A stretch of DNA of 64,000 bases from Cystobasidiopsis lactophilus (lineage: Eukaryota; Basidiomycota; Agaricostilbomycetes; Agaricostilbales; Chionosphaeraceae). Below are positions 55,338 through 64,000 of the stretch, in pieces. Location of the stretch: the NCBI GenBank assembly GCA_001599975.1, contig BCIO01000001.1, positions 1,178,001-1,242,000 of the forward strand. Reading direction: 5' to 3'. The notes under the pieces are model-generated. The model was not told the origin of the DNA and ran no database searches. It saw only the letters and a program-made list of their open reading frames with translations. Each line of letters opens with the position of its first letter. The stretch's first letter is position 1. The position numbers and the translations under genes are program-made.

Positions 55338-56478
55338 ATGCACGCTGAACCGACGCCTGCTCTCCTCGAACGCACTCGCCTCGCCGCCAGGGCTGTCAAG
55401 CGCCTGCCCGAATGGGAAGCCTCGACGATCTTGACGAATTTGTGCAACCCTTTGTTGGACTTGGAGGCCCTGCCGGCTTCCCTTCTTGACTTCGGCGCGC
55501 TTAATGCGGTGAGCAAAGCTCCCAATCTGTCGATTGACGCCTTGACTGATTGGGGCGCGTTTGGGCACAGGCTTTGCAACGAATCGAGTTCTATCACATC
55601 CTCCGCCAATGCGCCAACGAAGTCGCAGACAACTGCTTGATCGCTTTGGCCGAGCGTCAAGACTTTCCCCCTTGCGCCGACGCGTTGTGCCTCCCCCAGC
55701 GCGCCGCCGCCCTCTTGGCCCGCCGCCGAAACATCGTGCTGGACAGCTACGACCCGCACTTCAAGCCGCCCGTCGCCACCCGCCCGCCCATCGCCTGCCT
55801 CAGAGTGGCCATAGCGGTGCAAGAGGGCTTGGATGACGAGCCGGACGAAACCCCTCTCACTTTGGCCAACTGCGTGACGTCCATCGGAGCTCAAAGGCGC
55901 ATGAGGGTCAAGCATCGCGCTTTGAAGCCTCTTTCGGTGAGTTGCGATCCCATGCAATGTCCACTTGGCATTCGTTTTTAGTCGTAGAACACAGGCCAAA
56001 ACGCTTGCGGTGTTGGACGAGAGCGAGAACTCGGGCTGCGACGACCCGTCGGTGATTGCACGCCGACGGTCATTCGACAGCGTGTCCAACTGGCTCGAGA
56101 GGCAATCGCGGGATTCGGCAGACGACGACGACGAGGTACGTACCAACCCTTTCACTCCGCCTTCTGTTTGGCCATTCTAACTCGCGAGTGAAACGGACAC
56201 AGTCGGAAATCAAGGGACCGAGCCGGCCTTTGATCAGGGACCTCCTGTCGGACGAGGAGGTGGGCGCGGTCCAATACAGCGGTGGCAAACGCAGGCTGCC
56301 CATCGCCTCCCCGTCCTCTCGCGCCTCCACCTCCTCTCGCCACCGCCGCCACCACTCGTGCAGGCAACCTTACCAGGACTTGCCACCTCACGAGGGAGCT
56401 TTTGCCCTGGCGACGGTCGGGTCGGGCGCGTTCGCGGCCTCCACTTGCTTCTCGCTCTTGGCTCTGTTGTCTCGCTAG
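55338..56478 (+). CDS. Unknown protein, copy B
   Basis: Four exons from ATG 55338 to TAG 56476-56478. It is nearly the same protein as copy A: HAEPTPALLERTRLAARAVK, QRIEFYHILRQCANEVADNC, FPPCADALCLPQRAAALLAR, VLDSYDPHFKPPVATRPPIA, SIGAQRRMRVKHRALKPLS, SFDSVSNWLERQSRDSADDD, RPLIRDLLSDEEVGAVQYSG, and the hydrophobic end GAFALATVGSGAFAASTCFS. The most changed part is a His/Arg-rich stretch before the tail. A single C-terminal hydrophobic segment suggests a tail-anchored or membrane-bound protein. It is convergent with the gene at 56730-57457. No family was recognised. Confidence 0.7.
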
Positions 56479-56729
56479 CCATTGTGAAATCTACAAACCC
56501 TGTTTTCACCTTCCAAACACCTCAAAGTGACCTAGTGGACAATTTGAAAGGAAAGCAGCAAGGGGTCCTCTAGTGAGAGCCGAAGGTGAAATTGCAAAGC
56601 AGCATTAAAAGTCTCGTAAAGGACGTGAAGAGGGCGTTCAAATGAGGTACATGAAATCGTAGAAAAAGGCGTGTGGACAGTGTCGTATTGTAGTTCGTAG
56701 AGAGTCAAGCTCGAGTTCGTAAAAGCAAA

Positions 56730-57457
56730 CTATCTGGCGTGCACCAATGAGCCGGCCTCTTTGGACAAGGACTGGGCGTGGCGATGCTTGATCTTTGCCG
56801 CTTTGAGGCTGTTCGAGACGACAAAAGACTGAGCTCCTGGCTGTAGAGCTCAAGTGAAGGGAACGCGGGGCACGAACTCGTCCAAAGCCTCCAGCTCGAG
56901 CTTGCGCACGAGCGCCTTTGCGTTTTTGGCCTCGTGCTCGGCGTTGCGCAGGGCGTTCTGGGCGGCCAAGTAGGCGGATTTGGCGTCGGCTTCAGCCAGG
57001 TGCTGTTCGTCACGTCAAGGCAATCAGCTTCTTTGCCAAAAGTGGTGAGCTGTAGAGAGCGGGAACGAACGGCGCGGGTGAGTTGGGCCCTAGCTCCCTC
57101 CAAGGCCGAGCCGGCGGGGGCTTCTATGGCAGAGGCTCTGGCGCTGGAGCGGAAGGAGGAGCGGGAGGAGAGGGAAGGGGAGAAGATGCTCGACTTGCGC
57201 TCGACCCCGGTGGAGCCATTGGTGACTGTCGTGTGGTTGTTGTGGTGGACGGTGCCGTTGGTGGTTGGGGAGACGACGGCGGGGTCGGTTTGAGGTTTGG
57301 GGCGGAGGGAGAAGCGCTTTCGAGGTGGTTCTTCGACGACGGGAGCGGGAGCGGGCGCGGGCTCGACGACTCTGTACAACCAGTCCACGAGTTCAGCCTC
57401 TTTGGCTGGCAGGGGAGGAGCGGAAACGTACGGCTCTTTCTTAGCGAAGATACCCAT
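56730..57457 (-). CDS. Unknown coiled-coil protein, source of orphan tail in copy A
   Basis: Three exons: 57457-57071, 57002-56874 and 56828-56730, with introns of 68 and 45 bases. It starts MGIFAKKEPYVSAPPLPAKE, with Gly2 making a possible myristoylation site, then LVDWLYRVVEPAPAPAPVVE and a Ser/Thr/Asn-rich stretch. The second half is a predicted coiled coil: SALEGARAQLTRAHLAEADA, AYLAAQNALRNAEHEAKNAK, ALVRKLELEALDEF, then SFVVSNSLKAAKIKHRHAQS and KEAGSLVHAR. The last intron donor could instead be nine bases downstream of the one chosen. The family is not recognised. The last exon also occurs, in part, at 20762-20820. Confidence 0.65.
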
Positions 57458-57846
57458 GACTGCAGATGGACGTTGGAATCAAAGAGAGAGAGGGAACGCC
57501 AATGACGTTCGAAAGCACCGTGCACACAGCTGTCGTGCCAGCCCGCGTTTAACTTTTGGGACCGTTGAGAGATTGGCCAAATTCTGACTCCTGTGTGCGG
57601 CCATGATGCACACTTAGGGCGCCAAGGAGCGCGAGGAGAGCGTGCTGTAGAAACCGGCCTCGACCCGGCTCGTCTTAGACTTGGAATGAGTGGCGAATAG
57701 ACCGGGAGCTCTTGCGATTCATTCAACACTACACCAGCCTCGCCCTGAAACCGCGCACTCCCACAGATCAAGAACCTCAGCCCGAAACCGAGGAAACGAT
57801 ATCGCGCATAAATTTGTTGGACTTTGACCGTGAGGCAGCAGCAAGA
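57458..57846. promoter_or_regulatory. Divergent intergenic region
   Basis: 390 bases between the coiled-coil gene (minus) and the prefoldin gene (plus), presumably with both promoters. No specific element was recognised. Confidence 0.35.
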
Positions 57847-58495
57847 ATGAGCAGCTCGGGCGCGGGCAACAACAGCGTGAGCATCGACCAGGTGCCAGTG
57901 GAGCAATTGGTGCAGATCAAGAAGCAGCTAGACGAGGTGCGTATTCGCCCCTTAAACAGCGCTTTGGACGGACGCTAAAAAGGGAAAGGACACCACAGGA
58001 AATTGAGACGCTGACCAACTCGTTCGCGGCGCTCAAGCAGGCCGAGTCGAGGTTCAAGATGGCCATGAATTGCCTCGCCACGCTGCCCGCCAACAAAGGT
58101 GAGCGTCTATTGTACATTGCAGCCAGCGAGGGCTCAGAACTCGGGCCACACAGACAAGGAGATGCTAGTGCCCCTGACCAGCTCGCTCTACATCCCTGCC
58201 AAGCTGGCCGACGTCGAGAACGTAAAGGTGGACGTGGGCACTGGCTACTTTGTCGAAAAGGTGCGCCGCCCAACCCAAATCTCATTCCGCTCTCTTTGCT
58301 GAATGCATGCCGACGCCACAGACCATCAAAGAGGCCAAGACGTTCTACAACGGCAAGCTGTTGGAGCTCCGCACCAACTTGGACAACCTCCAAAAGGCCG
58401 TCGAGACCAAGCAGGACAACCGGCAGGCCGTGACCATGACCATCCAGCGCCGCGTGGCCCTCCAACAGCAACAGCAAGGATCGGCCGATGATTAA
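57847..58495 (+). CDS. GIM5: Prefoldin subunit 5
   Basis: Four exons from ATG 57847. The sequence [93 protein letters not shown] and [20 protein letters not shown] is the alpha-type prefoldin plan, with two coiled-coil arms and a central beta hairpin. The '[14 protein letters not shown]' and 'VDVGTGY-VEK' motifs assign it to subunit 5 (Gim5/PFDN5). Six different subunits make the hexamer that passes unfolded actin and tubulin to the CCT chaperonin. The C-terminal Gln-rich end ([11 protein letters not shown]) is longer than needed for the fold. Confidence 0.92.
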
Positions 58496-59247
58496 AGCGT
58501 TGCATCCTTGAATTGAAAGGGATGTGTGTGGAGGGGAGTGTTGGGACCACAAAGGTCTCTGCTACTCAAAGGAGTTTGGCACGCCAAAAGTGCACAGGTG
58601 CGTTACTCGGTTCCACCCTAGCATCGAACAGCTACTAGACGTGGATCGTGTGTCACAGGCTGCACACCCATCGCCATCAGCGCCAGGGAGCCGCGGTCAA
58701 ATGCCGACGGTCTTCGCCTCCGCTTTCCTCAAGAGCAGTTTTCGTCCACCTCCCACCGTGCTCTCAAAGACACTCTCTGGTCCGCCTTGACCCGCTTGGA
58801 GGAGAACTGTTCGAGGTCGCTTGAAGGAAGGTCATTTGGGCAACAGTCCAAAAGGAAACTTCCTTCGCTGGGTGTGGACTGTTTTTGGGCATGGCTGGTG
58901 GACGAGTCGGTATCAGAGTCATGGCTCAAATGACGAAAACTCTTCCAAGACGGTGGCGAAACATAAAGCGGGATAAACTTGGTAACATGAAGTTGCAAAG
59001 GGGGGCAAAATTACTCTCGAGGGAGCAAGAGACCACAAAACCAAGCTCCCCAAGAAGGAAAAGAAAACAAGCCGAAGGTTCCTATTGTACGAGAAAGAGT
59101 ACTTTTGGTTTGTGAGAAACGCCAAAACCGGGAGAAGAGAGAGCTCTGCGAGAAGAGCCTGCGTCTTGGGTCGAAGAAACGCAAAATACAGGTTGTGGCT
59201 CTCTGTTGTCTATTTTTGAGTGTTGGGGGGATCTATATGCCAGACTC
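58496..59247. other. Intergenic region, convergent 3' ends
   Basis: 750 bases between the ends of the prefoldin (plus) and ZIP (minus) genes. Several short open frames occur; none shows a motif, and none pairs with another by splicing. Confidence 0.4.
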
Positions 59248-60910
59248 TCAAGCCCAGCGTCCCAACAAAGCCTGGCATAGGGGATGAATCAGTTTCGCTG
59301 AGAGCAGAAGGGAATGGGCAACGATGGCTCACCATGATGCCCGCGCCGAGAATAACGAAAGAGAGAGCGAGGAGGACCTGCCCCATTGGTGCGGTTCGCA
59401 TCTTTTTGCTGTTCGGTGCCCAAGCAGTCATTCAGCAATCCCGGCGGGTGGTTGCGGCAGGTCAAAAAGGGAGAAAGGCACGCACTGCATGAGGAACTCG
59501 TGAGCCAAGAGTTCCACGAGGCCGGTCCAGAGGAGGATGCCGGACGAGAGGGCGTCGAGCACGCCGGCGACGATCAGCGCGTGCCTGCTGTCGGCGTTGT
59601 AAGTGGTGCGCACGCCCAGGCCAATGGCCATGCCGATGGGCGTGACGCAGGCGTAGGTGAGCCCGCCGACAACTGGGACCCAGTTGAGGCGAGAGGGGAG
59701 GGGAAGGAAGGCCAGGCGAGATCCCAAGCCCAAGCCTTCGAACACTGTGTAACAGCAAGAACCAGTTGAGACAACGAGCGCGCCAGAAGGAATGCCACAA
59801 CCCACTCTGATGGAAAATAATCTGTGTCCGAGCCAGCAGTGGTCAGAAAGCCGGCCAGACGATAAGCAAATGTGGGAGGAGATTGCGCACCACAATGAAC
59901 AGAACACGAAAGTCGCTGGTTGTGGACAGCGTCAAGCCAATGATGACCGAGTGGAAGATGACACCAAATTCTGTCGCACTGGTGAGCACAAAGCAGCAGG
60001 CGGGCGCCAGGCAATGAACTTACCCAAAATGGCAACCCCCAAGATCTGGGCGGTCGCACCTCCCATGCCGCCATCCGCGGACTCAGTCTCGAGCGACCAG
60101 GTCTTTTCTAGCGGTGCGTCCTCGACAGGTGTTTGGCTGGGGGAGGAGATGGTGATGGGGTGCTCGTGCGAGGTGTGGTTGCCCTCCGCGCCGCCGTGGT
60201 GATCGGCAACCAATCCTCGCTTCTCGAGGTAGGCGGTGCCAAATCTGCCCGGCATCCTGGTCAGAACCTGTTTATCAGAGCTCGAGAGCGCAAGAGTGCT
60301 CACCGGAAGGCAAAGAACTCGGCCAAGAAGATGGCAAAGACGGCCATAAGCGCGATGCCCGCAGCCCAGTCGTAGTCGGCCCAGACACCGCCCAAGCACT
60401 CGTCGCCTAGCTCATCAAATGCAGGTGCTAACAAGTGAATGAAAGCGGTGGCAATAATGACTGGCAACCGAAAAAATGGGCGAAGGCGTGAGAACCTTTT
60501 CGCGGGCCTAATTTTGAGGAGAGGGCAGCCCACCTCCCGAGCCAAAGTACTTGGCAAAGTCGAAGACGACATTGGGCACGTTGAACTTCTTGACCCTCTT
60601 CGCAAGGATGGGGAACAGGACTCCGAACCTATGAGATAAAGTTTTCCCACTTTCAGGCAGGAGGGGAGAGACGAAAGTCAATAAACTCACGTCGAAGTGG
60701 CTACAGAGGCATCCACTCAGTCAGGATTGTAGATATGATAGCATAGGACGAACCCAGAATGATGAAGAGGGCCCCTGGAACATTGGGCGAAGTGAGCAAC
60801 AGCGAGAGATCTTGCGAATTTTGAAACTCACCGACTCTCAAGCCAATGGAGCCAGAGCTCGAGTCAAACGTGCTCCCAGTTGCACAACTGTCCGCTGGTG
60901 CATCTGCCAT
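59248..60910 (-). CDS. ZIP-family zinc transporter
   Basis: Eight or so short exons from ATG 60910 to the stop at 59248-59250. Hydrophobic helices in order: ALFIILGSSYAIISTI, a second helix with RFGVLFPILAKR, VIIATAFIHLLAPAFDELGD with the ZIP His, WAAGIALMAVFAIFLAEFFA, then a His-rich loop (DHHGGAEGNHTSHEHPITIS) likely to sense zinc. FGVIFHSVIIGLTLS is the ZIP metal-site helix (H-S-V-x-x-G), followed by a helix with FEGLGLGSR, VVGGLTYACVTPIGMAIGLG, IVAGVLDALSSGILLWTGLV with ELLAHEFL, and the last helix LLALSFVILGAGIMALLGRW. It should import zinc (and perhaps iron) across the plasma or an organelle membrane, like Zrt1/Zrt2. Some exon limits are approximate. Confidence 0.88.
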
Positions 60911-61352
60911 CTCTCTCGCCTCTGCTCGCCTAGAGCACCGAAAGCGTGAGTTGGTGGTCGAGAGTTGAGAGTCGGGCCGCGCGAAGATCGCGGTCGGCAA
61001 AACTCACTCTCTTTGTGCCGGTGGAAGGCCGTACGGACGATACTCAAGCGTCGAGAGCAGAAACGAAGAAGATATGGAGCGAGCGGAGCAAGAAGCGACA
61101 AACGGAGAAAACCGGAACAACGCCCATTTCCGATGCAAGACCCTCAATTTCCGGGGTGGTACGACTAAGCCCGGTCCACGTGTTTCGCCTTTGGCCGCGG
61201 AGGATTGTGCCCATTTTTGGCTTGTAAATGCCTCACCGTTGCTCATTTACACAGAGCGAAGTATTCACTTTATACTTGGGGGAACTTGCAAGTCGAATCA
61301 GCCCGGGCGATATGGTGGCAAATTGGGACCGACTTACGACAACGCGCTATGC
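60911..61352. other. Intergenic region
   Basis: 440 bases upstream of the ZIP gene and downstream of the second regulator. It probably holds the ZIP promoter; no zinc-responsive site was identified by eye. Confidence 0.35.
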
Positions 61353-63638
61353 CTATGCCATATTGAATGGTGGACCGCTTTGGGAAGATCCATAAGATTG
61401 GACAGGACCAGCGTCGAGGCCTGGGGACATGCGCGGTGACTGGTGCAGCGCGCCGAAGCCGTAGCCCTCGAGGAGCTTGCGCAGGCCCAGCAGGTAGCCG
61501 TGGCCAGGAACGTTGTGGTGCAGCGCGCCTTGAAACCGGATGAGCAGGTTTTGAAGGCGTGGTACATCGACATAGGCCGGAATCGCTTCCATGATGGTCG
61601 TCAAGTAGCGCAAAGGGGAGCTGATTCTGTGGGAGGATGCGCCGGGCGGAGAGCATAAGCATTGCGAGCGTTAAACCTCATATCAAGAGTCTAAACGAAC
61701 AGCATGAGTAAGTATTCAGCGTGTACTACAGCCATTTGTCAGCCGGTGCTCTTTTGGTCAGATTTGGAACATGGCACGCACTGGCTGATTCCTGCAGCTT
61801 GTTGGTACTCAGAACGAGCTCCAGACAAAGTCGAGAAGCTTCGGTGGCGAGTATTGCTAGCTGCAGGCGGTACGGACTTGAAGTGACGGGCGAGGTAGGG
61901 GTGGCGGGGAGGACGGCGAATGACATGATCAACGCTTTGAACCTGATTTTTGTTCTTGTCAGGATGTGTTACAGACGATAGAATGCAGGGAGATGGCAAA
62001 CGAGAGGATAGGGATGTTGACCAAGCCCGAGTTTCCTTCCAGATGGTTGAACTCGGAGTCTGTGCCAAGCAACATCTCAGACTGAGCTGGAGAGCATCAA
62101 GAAGACGGATTATAGGTACGCAAGATCTGGGTCCACTTTATTCCTGCTTGCTCCAAAACCGCTGTCTTGCTTTCGGCCAAGGCGCACAGGCGATCCGTCT
62201 CCGCGTAGCCTAATCGGTGCGAGATGTCCATGGCTTGGTGTGCAGACATGACAATGCTCAAGCACTCGGTGTGGCTGGGTGCAGTATAAGCAGGGGCACC
62301 AAAGGCAAAGAAGTTGGCCTGAAGGGTGAAACCCACAATTGAATCGCCCTGTCGGTGGACTTTCGGCCGAAGCGAGACTTGGAAAGAAGGGCAGCACCAT
62401 CTTGCAGCTCGGCCATGCTTGTCAGTGGCGGCATCCCTCCCAAGCTAGAAAGGGTAGCACGTTGAGGGCCGTTTTGAAAGAGCACAACCGACAACGCTCA
62501 CAGAGAATGCATTTGGTCATAAATGGAGACGCCAAAGTAGAGCCGCAGCTGATTCACCAGCAGACTTTCGTCGGAGCGCCGCTGGCTCTCTGCTTTGACC
62601 AATTCGAGGGAGGCAAGGTTCAACTGCAAGTAATGGGCGAGCCTGAATAGTGTCCATTGTCAGCAAGATCACTATGACTTCCTCAAACGATAAGCTATGG
62701 CTCACTTCACCAAGGGGCCGGTAATGCAGTTGGCTTCGGATGCAGTCATGTTCGTTAACGTAACCACTCCGGCTACTTCTCGGACACTTACAAAAGCTGA
62801 GCGATAGGACCAGGCAGCCCTGGAGATCGTACATGGACCTCTTGTCCAAGTCTTCGGAGCTTGCCGGCAGCAATATCTTGCGGACGATGTCGCGGGCTTC
62901 TTTCACCAGCAGCAGGCAATTGGCGTGATCTTTGCACAGCATGGACCCGACGGCCAGTGCTGCATTGGTAAGCAGAGCTGATCGCATGCGGGTCTGCTGC
63001 AGGGAGCTTTGGGTGAGCGAGAGCCAGCCGAGCCACCAAAGATTCTCGATGGAGCCGCTGCAAAGATTCTCCCATCTGGCGGTGGCGTTCAAAGCAGACT
63101 TGAGTTTTTGGCGCTTAGAACTGATATAAAGCGACTCACTCGGCCCAGTAGAGCTCCGCCTCCTTGTCAGTGATCACGCCCTTGGTGATGGCGTCGGGAG
63201 TCGACGACTCGAAGAGCTGGCGCTGCACATCCCGGGGCGCGCTGTGAAACCAAGAATTTGCACTAGACGACATCTGCTCTGCGCTTGCTGTTCTCCGCCG
63301 CTTAGAAGGAGGACCTCCCGCCGCTGTCGGCGAGTGGCTTTGGATGACGCGGTGGGTGTCCTCCAAGCTGTCGAGCCGGTTTTCAAAGTCTTTGGTCTTG
63401 CTATCGAGTTGTGCAACCACAGGCCGGTTGACTTGGTCGAAGTGGCAATCGAGTTTGAGGTCGTGGCAACGGGCGCAAGGCGCATCCCCAACCTGGCCTG
63501 AGCACTTTGTCTTCTGCCTATAACGAGCGCGGGTACCCCATTAGCTGGCGTGGCTGTCAGCTGGCATTGAAGAGCCTACTTTTTGCAGTTGAGACAGGCT
63601 TGCGCGACTCGTTTTGAGCCACCGCTGTCGTCTGCCAT
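61353..63638 (-). CDS. Zn(II)2Cys6 transcription factor 2
   Basis: ATG 63638. The zinc cluster is split by an intron: RVAQACLNCKK, then KTKCSGQVGDAPCARCHDLK with LDCHF. The cluster is followed by a heptad region (AQLDSKTKDFENRLDSLEDT) for dimer formation. The regulatory domain follows: NLWWLGWLSLTQSSLQQTRM, RSALLTNAALAVGSMLCKDH, EARDIVRKILLPASSEDLDK with YDLQGCLVLSLSF, and RRSDESLLVNQLRLYFGVSI. The C-terminal part has ECLSIVMSAHQAMDISHRLG and LRYLTTIMEAIPAYVDVPRL. Joining the first two exons at canonical GT-AG sites leaves the frame off by one base at an A5 tract (near 63577-63581), so the join is not settled. It lies upstream of, and in the same direction as, the ZIP gene. Confidence 0.75.
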
Positions 63639-64000
63639 GGTTCAGAAGAAGCCGCCGATTCGTGTTGCGGGGAGCGAGCTCCAAATGATTCCGAAATGGG
63701 TTTACGGCGAGACGAGCATAAGTTTCGTGAATTTATAGAAGGCAAAAAGGAATGCCGCTCTTGGTGTGCGGACGAGAGTCTTTTGCTGCTCAACCCGGCA
63801 AGGCCGGCCGCTTTAGTTCGGCTGGTGGTGATCGCCCCGGATCAGCGGTCTCAGGCCGGTTTCATTGGCAGTTGAGATCTTTAGAGATTGCAGGTACAAG
63901 CGGGCGAATACAAGGCTAAGGAGCATGAATGTACGGGGGACCTTATCATAGAACAGCTTTAAACACAGAAGGAAACCAAGAACAAGACATTAGGCAAAGC
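63639..64000. other. Right edge, no gene assigned
   Basis: 360 bases upstream of the second regulator, running to the window end. No coding or structural feature was supported. Confidence 0.35.

Larger units (their letters stand above)
52120..56785 (+). repeat. Inverted duplication, copy B (probable source)
   Basis: Matches 20762-25415 on the opposite strand. It runs from within exon 1 of the M36 gene, across the intergenic segment and the unknown gene, to within the last exon of the gene at 56730-57457. Both edge genes are complete at this locus and truncated at the other, so this copy is likely the original. The spacer between copies is about 26.7 kb. Confidence 0.85.

Noticed and set aside
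1-64000. CRISPR array, bacterial operons or rRNA
   Set aside because: No regularly spaced repeats or rRNA segments were seen, and nearly every gene has spliceosomal introns.

Overview
The window looks like nuclear DNA of a compact fungal genome, most likely a basidiomycete; that placement is inferred from gene families and gene structure, not from any search. About 30 protein-coding genes sit on both strands, roughly one per 2 kb. Nearly all are cut by GT-AG introns of about 45-80 bases, often with a CTRAY-like branch point, and GC-AG introns also occur. Fungal hallmarks are two Zn(II)2Cys6 regulators, an RTA1-family membrane protein, an M36 fungalysin, a DUG2-type dipeptidase, a fused MET1/MET8 sirohaem enzyme and an ERD1/EXS protein. 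No tRNA, rRNA, CRISPR array or autonomous transposon was found.

Layout. 1-20.6 kb: DUG2 (partial), sirohaem synthase, a coiled-coil protein, a membrane alpha/beta-hydrolase-fold protein, GTP cyclohydrolase I, a DDT/WHIM chromatin protein, a zinc-less MDR oxidoreductase, an ERD1-like EXS protein, a gene encoding four SUMO-like units in tandem, and a small membrane protein. 20.8-25.4 kb: copy A of an inverted 4.65-kb duplication, holding a decayed M36 peptidase, an intact unknown gene and the 3' tail of a third gene. 25.4-38.4 kb: an unknown gene, a fragment of an XRN-type exonuclease, a long (AG)n tract, a UBX/TUG protein, a CRIB-like protein, two SDRs, an ABHD11-like hydrolase, a GH5 glycosidase with an N-myristoylation signal, and an ACT-domain (CASTOR-like) protein. 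38.7-51.8 kb: RAD50, RPN13/ADRM1, a Zn2Cys6 regulator, an RTA1-like protein, PPIL3 cyclophilin and the PUS4/TruB pseudouridine synthase. 52.1-56.8 kb: copy B of the duplication, with the full-length M36 gene and an intact unknown gene. The rest: the full third gene, prefoldin subunit 5, a ZIP zinc transporter and a second Zn2Cys6 regulator.

The strongest candidate for something undescribed is the gene at 17.8-19.4 kb. It encodes four SUMO-like units joined head to tail by acidic linkers. Each unit ends in Gly-Gly, and the last has the classic SUMO precursor end (Q-T-G-G plus two residues). It resembles a polyubiquitin gene built from SUMO. The second notable structure is the inverted duplication. 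Copy A is truncated at both ends, so B is probably the source. One gene has decayed and one has stayed intact, and four ambiguous bases fall at matching positions in a tract identical between the copies, which may be an assembly effect.

Gene models below were spliced by hand from reading frame, splice consensus and remembered family motifs. Start sites and a few junctions are uncertain where stated.
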